A stretch of 64,000 nt of DNA from contig NZ_QDAH01000005.1 of the NCBI RefSeq assembly GCF_003075415.1, positions 1-64,000 of the forward strand, in the 5' to 3' direction. The notes beneath the pieces were generated by a model. It saw only the letters and a list, made by a program, of their open reading frames with translations. It ran no database searches and was not told where the DNA came from. Positions 1-9,697 of this stretch are shown in pieces. Each line of letters opens with the position of its first letter. Position 1 is the first letter of the stretch. Source of the DNA: Microvirga sp. KLBC 81 (GTDB lineage: Bacteria > Pseudomonadota > Alphaproteobacteria > Rhizobiales > Beijerinckiaceae). The translations under genes were made by a program, and so were the position numbers.

Positions 1-83
1 GCGGCGAGGAGAACGGCGTGCCGACCTATACCTTCGACATCCATCTGCAGGGTGAGAAGGAAACCGTGTTTTTCGATATCTGA
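1..83 (+). CDS. pcaG: Protocatechuate 3,4-dioxygenase alpha subunit, 3' end (partial)
   Basis: Only the last 26 codons are inside the window, in the frame starting at base 3, ending with TGA at 81-83. The C-terminal residues FDIHLQGEKETVFFDI match the usual end of PcaG, the alpha subunit of the non-heme iron enzyme that opens the protocatechuate ring to 3-carboxy-cis,cis-muconate. The gene sits two bases before a 3-oxoadipate CoA-transferase gene and in the same operon as pcaF and pcaB, which fits. The call rests on this short tail plus context. Confidence 0.75.
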   Translation, partial: GEENGVPTYTFDIHLQGEKETVFFDI

Positions 84-85
84 TT

Positions 86-940
86 GTGAGCAGCATGGCC
101 AAGTTTCAAAGCCTTCACGACGCTGTCAGGGACAACCTCAGGGATGGGGATACCGTCGCTTTCGAGGGGTTCACCCATCTCATTCCTCATGCGGCCGCCC
201 ATGAGGCGATCCGCCAGGGGCGCAAGGATCTCACGCTGATCCGCATGACGCCCGACATCATCTATGACCAGATGATCGGCATGGGCCTCGTGAGGAAGGT
301 TGTCTTCTCCTATGCCGGCAATCCGGGTGTCGGTCTGCTGCGCCGCATGCGCGACGCCATCGAGAACGGCTGGCCGCGTTCCATCGAGACGGTGGAGCAC
401 AGTCACGCAGCCATGGCGAATGCCTATGAAGCGGGAGCCGCCGGGCTGCCCTGCGCCATCTTCCGCGGCTATCGCGGCGCAGGACTCAAGGACGTGAACC
501 CTGAGATCCGCAGCATCACTTGTCCGTTCACGGGCGAGGAACTCGCCGCTGTGCCGGCGCATCGTCCCGATGTCGCTTTCATCCATGCGCAGAAGGCGAG
601 CAAGCGTGGCGACGTGCTGGTCGAGGGCATCATCGGCGTGCAGAAGGAGGTGGTGCTGGCCTCCAGGCGCGCCGTGGTGACGGTGGAGGAGATCGTGGAC
701 GACTTCGACGATCTGCACCCCAACCTCTGCGTGCTGCCTCATTGGACGATCACATCCATCGCCCATGTGCCGGGAGGAGCGCACCCGTCCTATACCCATG
801 GTTACTACGAGCGCGACAATGCGGCCTATCTCGAATGGGACAAGGTGTCGGCCGACCGCGATCTCTTCATGACATGGATGAGGAAGAATGTTCTCGAGGC
901 AGGCCCTGAAGCCTTCGCCGAGCGCGTGAAAGGGCTGTGA
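86..940 (+). CDS. pcaI: 3-oxoadipate CoA-transferase subunit A (CatI/GctA-like)
   Basis: This is the alpha subunit of a family I CoA-transferase that moves CoA from succinyl-CoA to 3-oxoadipate, the penultimate step of the beta-ketoadipate pathway. The GTG start at 86 gives 284 residues; an ATG three codons later (95) is an alternative. At this length, with a 264-residue partner, the pair resembles CatI/CatJ of chloroaromatic degraders and glutaconate CoA-transferase more than the roughly 230-residue PcaI/PcaJ pair of many proteobacteria; that comparison comes from memory. It lies between pcaG and its partner subunit, overlapping the latter by 4 bases (GTGA), so the subunits are translationally coupled. 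Confidence 0.88.
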   Translation: MSSMAKFQSLHDAVRDNLRDGDTVAFEGFTHLIPHAAAHEAIRQGRKDLTLIRMTPDIIYDQMIGMGLVRKVVFSYAGNPGVGLLRRMRDAIENGWPRSIETVEHSHAAMANAYEAGAAGLPCAIFRGYRGAGLKDVNPEIRSITCPFTGEELAAVPAHRPDVAFIHAQKASKRGDVLVEGIIGVQKEVVLASRRAVVTVEEIVDDFDDLHPNLCVLPHWTITSIAHVPGGAHPSYTHGYYERDNAAYLEWDKVSADRDLFMTWMRKNVLEAGPEAFAERVKGL

Positions 941-1731
941 GCATGACGACGATCTCCGATTTCACGCCGAACGAGATGATGACGATTGCGGCGGCACGCG
1001 CTCTGTCCAACGACGATGTGTGCTTCGTCGGTATTGGTGCGCCGTCGGCGGCCTGCAATGTGGCCCGTCTCACCCATGCGCCGGACATCACCCTGATCTA
1101 TGAAAGCGGCACTATCGGCACCGCGCCGAATGTTTTGCCGTTGTCCATCGGTGACGGCGAGCTGTGCGAGACGGCGCTCACCACCGTCTCGGTGCCGGAG
1201 ATGTTCCGCTACTGGCTGCAGGGCGGGCGCATCTCCATCGGCTTCCTGGGGGCTGCCCAGCTCGACCGCTTCGGCAACATCAACACCACCGTGATCGGTG
1301 ATTATCACAAGCCCAGGGTGCGCCTGCCCGGCGGCGGCGGCGCGCCCGAGATCGCGACCTCCTGCAAACAAGTGTTCATCACCATGAAGCAGGCCACGCG
1401 CGGCATGGTGGAGACAATCGATTTCTACACCTCCTTCGGCCATGGCGAGGGTGGGAATCACCGCCAGCGTCTCGGCATCACCACCGAGGGACCGACGCTG
1501 TTGATCACCGATCTCGCGCTCTGGAAGCCCGATCCGGAGACCAAGGAATTCACGGTCGTCTCCATGCATCCGGGCGTGACGCGCGAACAGGTGCAGGACA
1601 CCTGCGGCTGGAAGGTACGCTTCTCCGAGCGGCTCGAAGAGACGCCGCCGCCCACTGAACTCGAGCTCACCACCTTGCGCGAGCTCCAGGCGCGAACCGA
1701 ACGGGCCCATGGCGGCAGGAAGGGGAGCTGA
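937..1731 (+). CDS. pcaJ: 3-oxoadipate CoA-transferase subunit B (CatJ/GctB-like)
   Basis: This is the beta, catalytic-glutamate subunit of the 3-oxoadipate CoA-transferase. The motif YESG near residue 56 corresponds to the E-S-G element carrying the glutamate that forms the enzyme-CoA thioester in GctB/CatJ-type subunits. The start is GTG 937, overlapping the stop of the A subunit (GTGA); ATG 943 is possible. The product is 264 residues. It is followed after two bases by pcaF. The product 3-oxoadipyl-CoA is the substrate of that thiolase, so gene order follows the pathway. Confidence 0.88.
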   Translation: MSMTTISDFTPNEMMTIAAARALSNDDVCFVGIGAPSAACNVARLTHAPDITLIYESGTIGTAPNVLPLSIGDGELCETALTTVSVPEMFRYWLQGGRISIGFLGAAQLDRFGNINTTVIGDYHKPRVRLPGGGGAPEIATSCKQVFITMKQATRGMVETIDFYTSFGHGEGGNHRQRLGITTEGPTLLITDLALWKPDPETKEFTVVSMHPGVTREQVQDTCGWKVRFSERLEETPPPTELELTTLRELQARTERAHGGRKGS

Positions 1732-1733
1732 CA

Positions 1734-2939
1734 ATGCGTGAGGCCTACATCTGCGCTTATGTACGCACGCCCATCGGCCGCTATGGCGGTGCTCTGTCGA
1801 GCATCCGTGCCGACGATCTCGCGGCCATTCCGCTTAAAAGCCTGATGGAGCGCCATGCTGGGATCGACTTCGAGGCCGTCGATGACGTGATCTTTGGCTG
1901 CGCCAACCAGGCTGGCGAGGACAACCGCAATGTCGCCCGCATGGCGCTGCTGCTGGCAGGGCTGCCCGGTTCCGTGGCTGGCACGACCATCAACCGCCTC
2001 TGTGGCTCAGGGATGGATGCGGTGATCACCGCAGCGCGCGCTATCAAGGCCGGCGAGGCGGATCTGATGATCGCGGGCGGGATCGAATCCATGTCGCGCG
2101 CCCCCTTCGTCATGCCCAAGGCGGAGTCGGCGTTCTCCCGTGCTGCCGAGATCTACGATACCACAATCGGCTGGCGCTTCATCAACCCGCTGATGAAGCA
2201 ACAATACGGTGTCGACTCAATGCCCGAGACCGGCGAGAACGTGGCCGAGGATTATCGCGTCTCCCGCGCGGATCAGGATTCCTTCGCCTTGCGCTCTCAA
2301 GCGAAGGCGGCCGCCGCGCAGGAAAAGGGGCGTTTCGCGCAGGAGGTCGTGCCGGTGACGATCCCGCGCCGCAAGGGCGACCCGGTGGTGGTGGACAAGG
2401 ACGAGCATCCGCGCGGCGACACCACCCTGGAACAGCTCGCCAAGCTGCCGACGCCGTTCCGCAAGGACGGCACGGTCACGGCCGGCAACGCCTCCGGCGT
2501 GAACGACGGCGCGGCGGCCCTCATCATCGCCTCGGAGGAGGCCGTGCGGAAATATGGCCTCGAGCCGATTGCCCGGGTGATCGGCGGAGCCGCGGCGGGC
2601 GTGCCGCCGCGCATCATGGGCATCGGCCCGGTGCCGGCCACGCGCAAGCTGTGTGCGCGGCTTGGGCTGAAGCCCACGGATTTCGATGTGGTGGAACTGA
2701 ACGAGGCCTTCGCGAGCCAGGGGATTGCCGTGCTGCGCGAGCTCGGCATCCCGGAGGATGCGGAGCACGTCAATCCGAACGGTGGTGCGATTGCGCTCGG
2801 TCATCCGCTCGGCATGTCGGGGGCTCGCATCACCGGCACGGCGGCGCTGGAGCTGAAGCTCATGGCTAAGAAGCGTGCGCTCGCCACCATGTGCGTCGGC
2901 GTGGGGCAGGGCATCGCGATTGCCCTTGAGGCGGTCTGA
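1734..2939 (+). CDS. pcaF: 3-oxoadipyl-CoA thiolase
   Basis: This thiolase cleaves 3-oxoadipyl-CoA with CoA to succinyl-CoA and acetyl-CoA, the last step of the beta-ketoadipate pathway. It has 401 residues, the normal thiolase length. Nucleophile Cys90 lies in NRLCGSG, catalytic His357 in [11 protein letters not shown] and the second Cys387 in CVGVGQG. All thiolase catalytic residues are present. ATG 1734 starts two bases after the CoA-transferase stop. Paralogous degradative acetyl-CoA acetyltransferases look similar, but the operon makes the pca role much more likely. Confidence 0.93.
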   Translation: MREAYICAYVRTPIGRYGGALSSIRADDLAAIPLKSLMERHAGIDFEAVDDVIFGCANQAGEDNRNVARMALLLAGLPGSVAGTTINRLCGSGMDAVITAARAIKAGEADLMIAGGIESMSRAPFVMPKAESAFSRAAEIYDTTIGWRFINPLMKQQYGVDSMPETGENVAEDYRVSRADQDSFALRSQAKAAAAQEKGRFAQEVVPVTIPRRKGDPVVVDKDEHPRGDTTLEQLAKLPTPFRKDGTVTAGNASGVNDGAAALIIASEEAVRKYGLEPIARVIGGAAAGVPPRIMGIGPVPATRKLCARLGLKPTDFDVVELNEAFASQGIAVLRELGIPEDAEHVNPNGGAIALGHPLGMSGARITGTAALELKLMAKKRALATMCVGVGQGIAIALEAV

Positions 2940-2957
2940 TTGCTGAGGAGCTTCGCC

Positions 2958-4022
2958 ATGCAGGCATTTCCCTTTTCCTTGCTGCAGACTCTCGTTGGCG
3001 ATGAGGCCGTGGGGGCTATCTTCTCCAACGAAGCCGAACTCTCGGCGATGCTCGAAGTCGAAGCCGCACTCGCGAGGGCTCAGGCTCAAGTCGGGTTGAT
3101 CGATGAGGAAGCCGCGCAAAGGATCACGGAGGCCAGCCATTCGTTCCGTCCCGACTGGCCGAAACTGGCGGAGGGGCTTGCTCAGGATGGTGTTGTTGTT
3201 CCTGAACTCGTCAAGCAACTCCGGGCTGCTGTCGGGGAGCCTCACGCCAAGGCTGTCCATCTCGGCGCGACCAGCCAGGACATCATCGACACGGCGCTTA
3301 TTGTTCGACTGAAGAGCATCATCGAGATTCTCGGAAACCGTATCACTGAACTGGTCTCAGCTCTTCGCAATTTGCGTGCGCGGGATGGTGCGGTGAAGCT
3401 GATGGCTCATACGCGCATGCAGCGTGCGCTGCCTTTCACTGCCGGGCACAAGATCAATACATGGCTGCAGCCGCTGGAACGGCACGCCGAGAGTCTCGAC
3501 AATCTCGCGCCGCGCCTTCTCGTGGTTCAGCTCGGCGGCCCCATCGGTACGCGCGGCGAGATGAAGGATCATGGCGATGCAGTCGCCGATGCCATGGCTG
3601 AGACTTTAGGTCTTGGCTATGCACCGTCCTGGCACTCGCAACGGGACCGCATCGGCGAGTTCGCGGCCTTTCTCTCGCTTCTGTCGGGAACCCTCGGCAA
3701 GATCGGGCAGGATGTCGCCCTGATGGTGCAGAACGAGGTCGGCGAAGTGCGCCTTGCTTCCGGCGGCGGGTCTTCCGCCATGCCGCACAAGTCCAATCCG
3801 GTGCAGGCCGAGCTGCTCGTCACCTTGGCGCGCTACAATGCTGGCCTGCTCGGCACGCTGCATCAGGCGCTCGTGCATGAGAATGAGCGCTCGGGCGCCG
3901 CGTGGGCCCTGGAATGGATCGTGCTGCCTCAGATGGTGATGGCAACAGCCGCCGGTTTGAACAAGGCGCAGGCGCTCGTCAGCACCATGAGCTTTTCGCC
4001 GTCAGCAAACGCTGAGCATTAG
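2958..4022 (+). CDS. pcaB: 3-carboxy-cis,cis-muconate cycloisomerase
   Basis: The enzyme converts 3-carboxy-cis,cis-muconate to 4-carboxymuconolactone. It belongs to the fumarase/aspartase/adenylosuccinate lyase superfamily: TSQD near residue 105 and the signature SSAMPHKSNP near 272-281 are present. I chose ATG 2958, with GAGGAG upstream, over an in-frame TTG at 2940. The product is then 354 residues, shorter than the roughly 450-residue Pseudomonas enzyme and lacking its C-terminal extension. It is the last gene of the plus-strand pca block. Its TAG overlaps the stop codon of a convergent small gene by two bases. Confidence 0.9.
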   Translation: MQAFPFSLLQTLVGDEAVGAIFSNEAELSAMLEVEAALARAQAQVGLIDEEAAQRITEASHSFRPDWPKLAEGLAQDGVVVPELVKQLRAAVGEPHAKAVHLGATSQDIIDTALIVRLKSIIEILGNRITELVSALRNLRARDGAVKLMAHTRMQRALPFTAGHKINTWLQPLERHAESLDNLAPRLLVVQLGGPIGTRGEMKDHGDAVADAMAETLGLGYAPSWHSQRDRIGEFAAFLSLLSGTLGKIGQDVALMVQNEVGEVRLASGGGSSAMPHKSNPVQAELLVTLARYNAGLLGTLHQALVHENERSGAAWALEWIVLPQMVMATAAGLNKAQALVSTMSFSPSANAEH

Positions 4023-4183
4023 GCATCGCCGACGATGACCGTCACTCTGCCGCTTCCCCCGCAATCAGGACAAGGCCTCTGGTTCAACTGGCCGGAGCCG
4101 CTGCAGGTGGGGCAGATGTTTTCACCCGTTTGCTTGGTGCCAGGTGCATCTTCATCACCAGGATTTTTCCTGTCTTCAGCCAT
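4019..4183 (-). CDS. Small DnaJ-type zinc-ribbon protein (54 aa)
   Basis: A 54-residue acidic protein carries two CxxCxGxG-type motifs, CPTCSGSG and CPDCGGSG, about 13 residues apart. This is the pattern of the DnaJ cysteine-rich zinc domain and of small single-zinc-ribbon proteins, and four cysteines could bind one zinc. The ATG at 4183 (reverse strand) has a good ribosome binding site, AAGGAG eight bases upstream, which supports real translation. It is divergent from pobA and convergent with pcaB. I do not know its function; a role as a zinc-binding adaptor is only a guess. Confidence 0.8.
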   Translation of the reverse strand: MAEDRKNPGDEDAPGTKQTGENICPTCSGSGQLNQRPCPDCGGSGRVTVIVGDA

Positions 4184-4253
4184 CGCATCATCTCCTTTTC
4201 CGGTGAACGCCGCAAACCAAGGGGCGGTTCGCTTCCTGAGATGCGCGGTCTGA

Positions 4254-5489
<1,236 letters not shown>

Positions 5490-5558
5490 CCCTATGGGGT
5501 GTGAACAGCCCTTAAGACCAGTATGGACACGGGGCGACCAATATGAGACCAGTTAGGG

Positions 5559-6437
5559 GTGACCCTGACTGGCCCTAGAACCCTTTTCCGGTCCTTGTAC
5601 CGGCAATCCTTGAGCGGCTCCCGTATCAATGAGGACGGGTTGGGCCTGCACGGCCATTCGGCCTGGATCATCGATGGCGCCACAGGTCTTTCGACGGAGC
5701 AGCTGACCAAGGGGGGCAGCGATGCGGCTTGGCTCGCGGGCGTCATCGGCGAGACTCTGGAAAGATTGGTAGGCGAGCAGCGCCCTGGAGCGGACCACCT
5801 GAGGCGGCTCGAAGCCGAGGTTCGGGGCATGTTCCAGGCTGTCACAGCCCATCTTCCCGGCCACCATGTTCACCATGCTCCCTCGGCATGCCTGGCCTTG
5901 ATTCAGGCTCGCGAGGCTGAAGCTGGAAATCTGATGGTCGAGGGCTTCTTCCTTGGGGACGTGGTGGCTCTCGTGCCTGCGGAGCAGGGCATCGTGCGCT
6001 GGACGGACGAGCGGGCGAAGCCCCTCGAGAGGAAGACGCTCGCCGCTCTGGAGGCTGGAGGCCACGAGCCGGGACAGATGCCGGAGGCGGTGAGGCGCCA
6101 GGTTCTGGAGAACCGCACCAGGCTCAATCGGCCGGATGGCTATTGGGTCGTGAGCCCATCCCTGCCCTGGGCCGGACGTGAGCTGCGGTTCGAGGCGCAG
6201 GTACAGGCGGGCGAGGTGATCGTGCTCGCGACCGACGGCTTCATGCGCCTCGTGGATATCTTTTCAGCTTACACGGATCGATCCCTCCATGCCGCTCTGG
6301 CCAAGGGGAGGGGAGAGGAGTTGATCGACGAATTGCGGGCGCTGGAGCGCAGCGATCTCCGGTCGGGAGATTATCCGCGTGTGAAAACGCATGATGATGC
6401 GACAGTGCTCGTGATCGCAGCCGAGACAAGCGGTTAG
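5559..6437 (+). CDS. PP2C-family protein serine/threonine phosphatase
   Basis: This is a 292-residue cytosolic protein with the metal-binding motifs of PP2C phosphatases: RINED near 22-26, IDGATG near 38-43, ATDGFMRL in the centre and HDDATVLV near the C-terminus. The aspartates expected to hold two Mn/Mg ions are visible. There is no membrane segment and no attached sensor domain. The GTG start at 5559 gives the whole domain. No kinase or anti-sigma partner is nearby, so the substrate is unknown. It is separated from pobA by 69 bases and followed by two palindromic repeats. Confidence 0.8.
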   Translation: MTLTGPRTLFRSLYRQSLSGSRINEDGLGLHGHSAWIIDGATGLSTEQLTKGGSDAAWLAGVIGETLERLVGEQRPGADHLRRLEAEVRGMFQAVTAHLPGHHVHHAPSACLALIQAREAEAGNLMVEGFFLGDVVALVPAEQGIVRWTDERAKPLERKTLAALEAGGHEPGQMPEAVRRQVLENRTRLNRPDGYWVVSPSLPWAGRELRFEAQVQAGEVIVLATDGFMRLVDIFSAYTDRSLHAALAKGRGEELIDELRALERSDLRSGDYPRVKTHDDATVLVIAAETSG

Positions 6438-6504
6438 CGCATCGTACGGAACCGAAGGTCCACGTCGGTGAAAAGTGGACCCGGTTTTCCGCACGATGTG
6501 CTCT
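6438..6504. repeat. Imperfect palindromic intergenic repeat
   Basis: Arms GCGCATCGTACGGAACCG... and ...CGGTTTTCCGCACGATGTGC pair imperfectly, with an inner GGTCCAC/GTGGACC pair. Palindromes with this AAGTGGACCGG core are common intergenic repeats in rhizobial genomes (family memory, not searched). It sits immediately downstream of the phosphatase gene and abuts a second palindrome. Confidence 0.65.
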
Positions 6505-6515
6505 TCAAGAAAGGG

Positions 6516-6561
6516 GCATCGGATCAACCCCAAAAGTGGTTCCCACTTTTGGGTCCGATGC
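6516..6561. repeat. Strong palindrome, second of a tandem pair
   Basis: A perfect 11-bp stem CCCAAAAGTGG/CCACTTTTGGG (6529-6539 and 6543-6553, loop TTC) is embedded in a second perfect 8-bp arm pair GCATCGGA/TCCGATGC (6516-6523 and 6554-6561). It may act as a bidirectional transcription barrier between the phosphatase and the sugar ABC operon, but there is no long T tract. Confidence 0.75.
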
Positions 6562-6591
6562 TCTAGGATTTCAACACTGAGGGAACCGACA

Positions 6592-7842
6592 ATGACACTG
6601 ACCCGACGCATTCTGATGGGCGTTGCCGCCGGCACCATCCTGTTCTCAGGCACCGCCGCCATGGCCCAGCAGACCGAGCTGACCTTCTGGAGCTGGCGCC
6701 AGGAGGACAAGGCCTTCTACCAGGACGCCATCAAGAAGTTCCAGGCGAAGGAGCCGAACATCTCGATCAAGTTCGAGACCTATGCGCCCGAGAACTACCA
6801 GACCATCCTCTCCACCGCGCTCGCCGCCGGCCGCGGGCCGGACGTGATCCAGGTTCGCGCCTATGGCAACCTGGAGACGATCGCGACCCCGGGTTACCTG
6901 CTCGCTCTCGACAAGCAGAACGTGCCGGAGCTCGCGAACTTCCCTGATGCAGCCCTCGCCGCCGAGACGCTGCGCGCCGACGGCAAGGTTTATGCCGTTC
7001 CCTTCGCCATGCAGGCGCAGCTCGTCGTCTACAACAAGAAGATCTTCAAGGATAACGGCGTGAACCCGCCGAAGACCTGGGACGAGTTGATGACGCTCGC
7101 TCAGACCCTGAAGGCCAAGAACATCACGCCGTTTGCCAACGGCACGGCCACCGCATGGCAGAACGAGACCATCGTCGGCGGTCTTTTGTCCTCCATGCTC
7201 GGCAAGCAGTTCGAGGAAGACATCGTCTCCGGCAAGGCGAACTTCACCGATCCGCGCTTCGTCAACGCTCTCGCCAAGCTGAAGGACATCAGCCAGTACT
7301 TCTCGCCGAACTTCACCGGCGTCGATTATCCGTCCTCGCAGCAGCTCTTCGTGGCGGGCCGCGCGGCCATGTTCGCGGGCGGCTCCTATGAGGTTGCGAA
7401 TTTCAAGAACCAGAACCCCACGCTCGATCTCGGCGTGTTCCCGGCGCCGGTCCTGAAGGCAGGCGACCAGGCGCTCGTCGCGACCTACTATGACGGCGGC
7501 TATGCGGTGAACGCGAAAAGCGAGAAGAAGGACGCCGCTCTGAAGTTCGTGCGCTATCTCGCGACGCCTGAATACGGCACGGCCTTCACCAACACCCTGA
7601 AGAACCTGTCGCCGATCAAGGGCATCAAGATCGAGGACCCGATCACGCAGGAAGTGGCGAAGCTCGCCGAGAACTCCATGTCCTACCTGATGCTCGTGCG
7701 CTTCCGCTATCAGGAGCCGAGCGGCTCGGTGCTGCTGCAATCCAATGTGCAGAAGATGCTCGCCGGCCAGCAGACGCCTGAGCAGGCAGCTGCCGAGATC
7801 AACAAGGGCATCGCGACTTACTACAAGCCGTTCCAGAAGTAA
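6592..7842 (+). CDS. Carbohydrate ABC transporter substrate-binding protein (family 1)
   Basis: This is a periplasmic solute-binding protein of 416 residues with an N-terminal signal peptide of about 24 residues ending at AMAQQ. The mature start TELTFWSW and the pattern E..NYQTILSTALAAGRGPDVI are typical of family 1 sugar-binding proteins (MalE/UgpB type). ATG 6592 has GAGGGA upstream; a longer frame from 6475 runs through the palindromic repeat and is rejected. It is the first gene of a binding protein, permease, permease, nanE, ATPase operon. The ligand cannot be read from sequence; the embedded nanE suggests an amino sugar or a derivative. Confidence 0.88.
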   Translation: MTLTRRILMGVAAGTILFSGTAAMAQQTELTFWSWRQEDKAFYQDAIKKFQAKEPNISIKFETYAPENYQTILSTALAAGRGPDVIQVRAYGNLETIATPGYLLALDKQNVPELANFPDAALAAETLRADGKVYAVPFAMQAQLVVYNKKIFKDNGVNPPKTWDELMTLAQTLKAKNITPFANGTATAWQNETIVGGLLSSMLGKQFEEDIVSGKANFTDPRFVNALAKLKDISQYFSPNFTGVDYPSSQQLFVAGRAAMFAGGSYEVANFKNQNPTLDLGVFPAPVLKAGDQALVATYYDGGYAVNAKSEKKDAALKFVRYLATPEYGTAFTNTLKNLSPIKGIKIEDPITQEVAKLAENSMSYLMLVRFRYQEPSGSVLLQSNVQKMLAGQQTPEQAAAEINKGIATYYKPFQK

Positions 7843-7855
7843 GTCTCTGACCTGA

Positions 7856-7884
7856 GAGCGGCGGATGTATCTCATCCGCCGCTC
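7856..7884 (+). promoter_or_regulatory. Perfect 12-bp stem-loop between binding protein and permease genes
   Basis: Stem 7856-7867 pairs perfectly with 7873-7884 around the loop TATCT, 13 bases after the binding-protein stop. Such intercistronic hairpins in ABC operons commonly protect the upstream mRNA and lower downstream expression, giving excess binding protein. It is followed by only TTAT, so full termination is not expected. An in-frame ATG at 7865 lies inside the stem, a reason to place the permease start at 7904. Confidence 0.75.
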
Positions 7885-7903
7885 TTATCCGAAAGCTTGT
7901 CCC

Positions 7904-8836
7904 ATGCCCGTCTCGCCCAAACAGGCCCGCACTTTGAAGCATCTCAGCTGGGTGGCGTTTCTCGTCGTCCCGCCGGTCGTGTTCATGTCGCTGTTCGTGG
8001 TCTATCCGATCCTCTCGGCTTTCGCCTACGCCTTCTATGAATGGCGCGGGCTGGCGCGCGGCGAGTTCGTGGGGTTGGCGAATTTCAAGGAAGTGCTCTT
8101 CGGCGCCACCATGGCGCCGACCGTGTGGAACGCGTTCCTGCACAATACTTACGCGCTCGTGGCACTCATGATCATCCAGAACGGCGGCGGGTTCTTCCTC
8201 GCCTGGCTCCTCTACAAGGAGCCCTTCGGCTTCCGCTTCCACCGGGTGGCGGTGTTCGTGCCGGTGGTTCTGTCGACGATCATCGTGGGCTTCCTCTGGA
8301 AGCTCTTCCTCAATCCGAATTTCGGCGTCATCAATCAAGCGCTTTATTCGGTCGGCCTCGATTCATGGGCGAAGCCCTGGCTTGGCGATTCCTCGACCGC
8401 GCTCGGTGCGCTCTTCCTCGCCAATGCCTGGCACTTCGTCGGCTTCCCGACGCTCGTCTATCTCGCCGGCATGCAGCGCATTCCCTCCGAGATCATCGAG
8501 GCGGCGCGGCTTGACGGCACCAGTGAGTGGCAGTTGCTGAGGAATATCGTGTGGCCGCTGGTGGCCCCCAGCACTACCATTCTCTTCACGCTGCTCTTCA
8601 TTGGCGCGTTCAACTGGTTCGAGATTCCTTATGTGATGGTAGGCCTCGACGGTTCGCCTTTCGGCTCGACCGATGTGCTGGGCCTCGTCTTCTACCGCAC
8701 CGCCTTCGGCAACCAGAGCGCCAGCATCCAGAACTTCGGGCTGGGCTCTGCGCTCGCCACGCTCATCTTCCTCTTCATCGTCGTCTTCGCGTCTATTCTC
8801 ACCTTGTGGCTGCGCCGTCGGGAGATCCAGTTTTGA
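7904..8836 (+). CDS. Carbohydrate ABC transporter permease 1 (MalF/UgpA type)
   Basis: This inner-membrane permease has about 310 residues and six hydrophobic segments, beginning with VAFLVVPPVVFMSLFVV. The EAA loop is visible as EAARLDGTSEW...IVWPLVAPS, which contacts the ATPase. I prefer ATG 7904 to ATG 7865, which lies inside an intercistronic hairpin. The stop overlaps the TTG start of the second permease by four bases. It forms the membrane channel together with the next gene. Confidence 0.88.
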   Translation: MPVSPKQARTLKHLSWVAFLVVPPVVFMSLFVVYPILSAFAYAFYEWRGLARGEFVGLANFKEVLFGATMAPTVWNAFLHNTYALVALMIIQNGGGFFLAWLLYKEPFGFRFHRVAVFVPVVLSTIIVGFLWKLFLNPNFGVINQALYSVGLDSWAKPWLGDSSTALGALFLANAWHFVGFPTLVYLAGMQRIPSEIIEAARLDGTSEWQLLRNIVWPLVAPSTTILFTLLFIGAFNWFEIPYVMVGLDGSPFGSTDVLGLVFYRTAFGNQSASIQNFGLGSALATLIFLFIVVFASILTLWLRRREIQF

Positions 8837-9696
8837 CCGCCTTGGCCAAATCTTCCCCTATTTCTTCGTCTTCGCGGCAGCCGATCTCCTTCGCCTTCCT
8901 GGCGCAGGTGATCCTGATCGCGAATTCGTTCATCATGCTCTATCCGGTCGTGGTGATGGTGCTCTCCGCCTTCAAGACGACGGGCGAGATCTTCGAGCAC
9001 CCCTTCGCGCTGCCCGATTTCACGCAGGTGCATAACTTCGCCAAAGTGCTCGGCGAAACCGCGATGCCGACCTATTTCGTCAACTCGATCATCGTGACCG
9101 GCATCTCGATCCTGCTGATCCTCGTGCTCGGCACCATGGCGGGCTATGCGGTGGCGCGGTATGAATCACGCACCAACACCTTCATCCTGCTGTTCTTCCT
9201 GGCGGGGTTGATGCTGCCCTTGAAGCTCGCCGTCATTCCGCTCTTCATCCTGTTGCGCGATCTCAACCTTCTCGACAGCCGCTGGAGCCTGATCGCCACC
9301 TACACGGCCATCGGCCTGCCGTCTGCCGTGTTCATCATGGCGGGCTTCCTGCGCTCCCTTCCGGCTGAGCTTGAGGATGCGGCCCGCATCGATGGTGCGT
9401 CGGAGCCCCGCATCATGTGGTCCGTCATGCTGCCGCTGGCGCGCCCGCCCATGGCGATCGCCGCCATTCAGAATGCGGTGCCGATCTGGAACGACTTCTT
9501 CTTTCCGCTCGTCTTCATCCAGACCGACGCCTACAAGACGCTGCCGCAGGGCCTCACCACCTTCATGGGCGAGTACACCACGGATTGGGGCATGCTGTTT
9601 GCCGGCCTCACCATTGCGGCGGCGCCGATCACGCTTCTCTACATCGCCCTGTCGCGTCAGTTCATCCAGGGCATGACCGCGGGAGCGGTGAAGTAG
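8833..9696 (+). CDS. Carbohydrate ABC transporter permease 2 (MalG/UgpE type)
   Basis: This is an inner-membrane permease of 287 residues from a TTG start at 8833 that overlaps the preceding stop (TTGA). The EAA loop is seen as EDAARIDGASEPRIMWSVMLPLARP. Six hydrophobic segments are spread over the protein, and the C-terminus FIQGMTAGAVK is the family-typical end. The open frame extends further upstream inside the first permease gene, but that part is read by permease 1 in another frame. Coupled translation with permease 1 is likely. Confidence 0.88.
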   Translation: MTALAKSSPISSSSRQPISFAFLAQVILIANSFIMLYPVVVMVLSAFKTTGEIFEHPFALPDFTQVHNFAKVLGETAMPTYFVNSIIVTGISILLILVLGTMAGYAVARYESRTNTFILLFFLAGLMLPLKLAVIPLFILLRDLNLLDSRWSLIATYTAIGLPSAVFIMAGFLRSLPAELEDAARIDGASEPRIMWSVMLPLARPPMAIAAIQNAVPIWNDFFFPLVFIQTDAYKTLPQGLTTFMGEYTTDWGMLFAGLTIAAAPITLLYIALSRQFIQGMTAGAVK

Positions 9697-9697
9697 C

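Noticed and set aside
6475-6591. Longer start for the sugar-binding protein
   Set aside because: The extension is the translated palindromic repeat and would bury the signal peptide.
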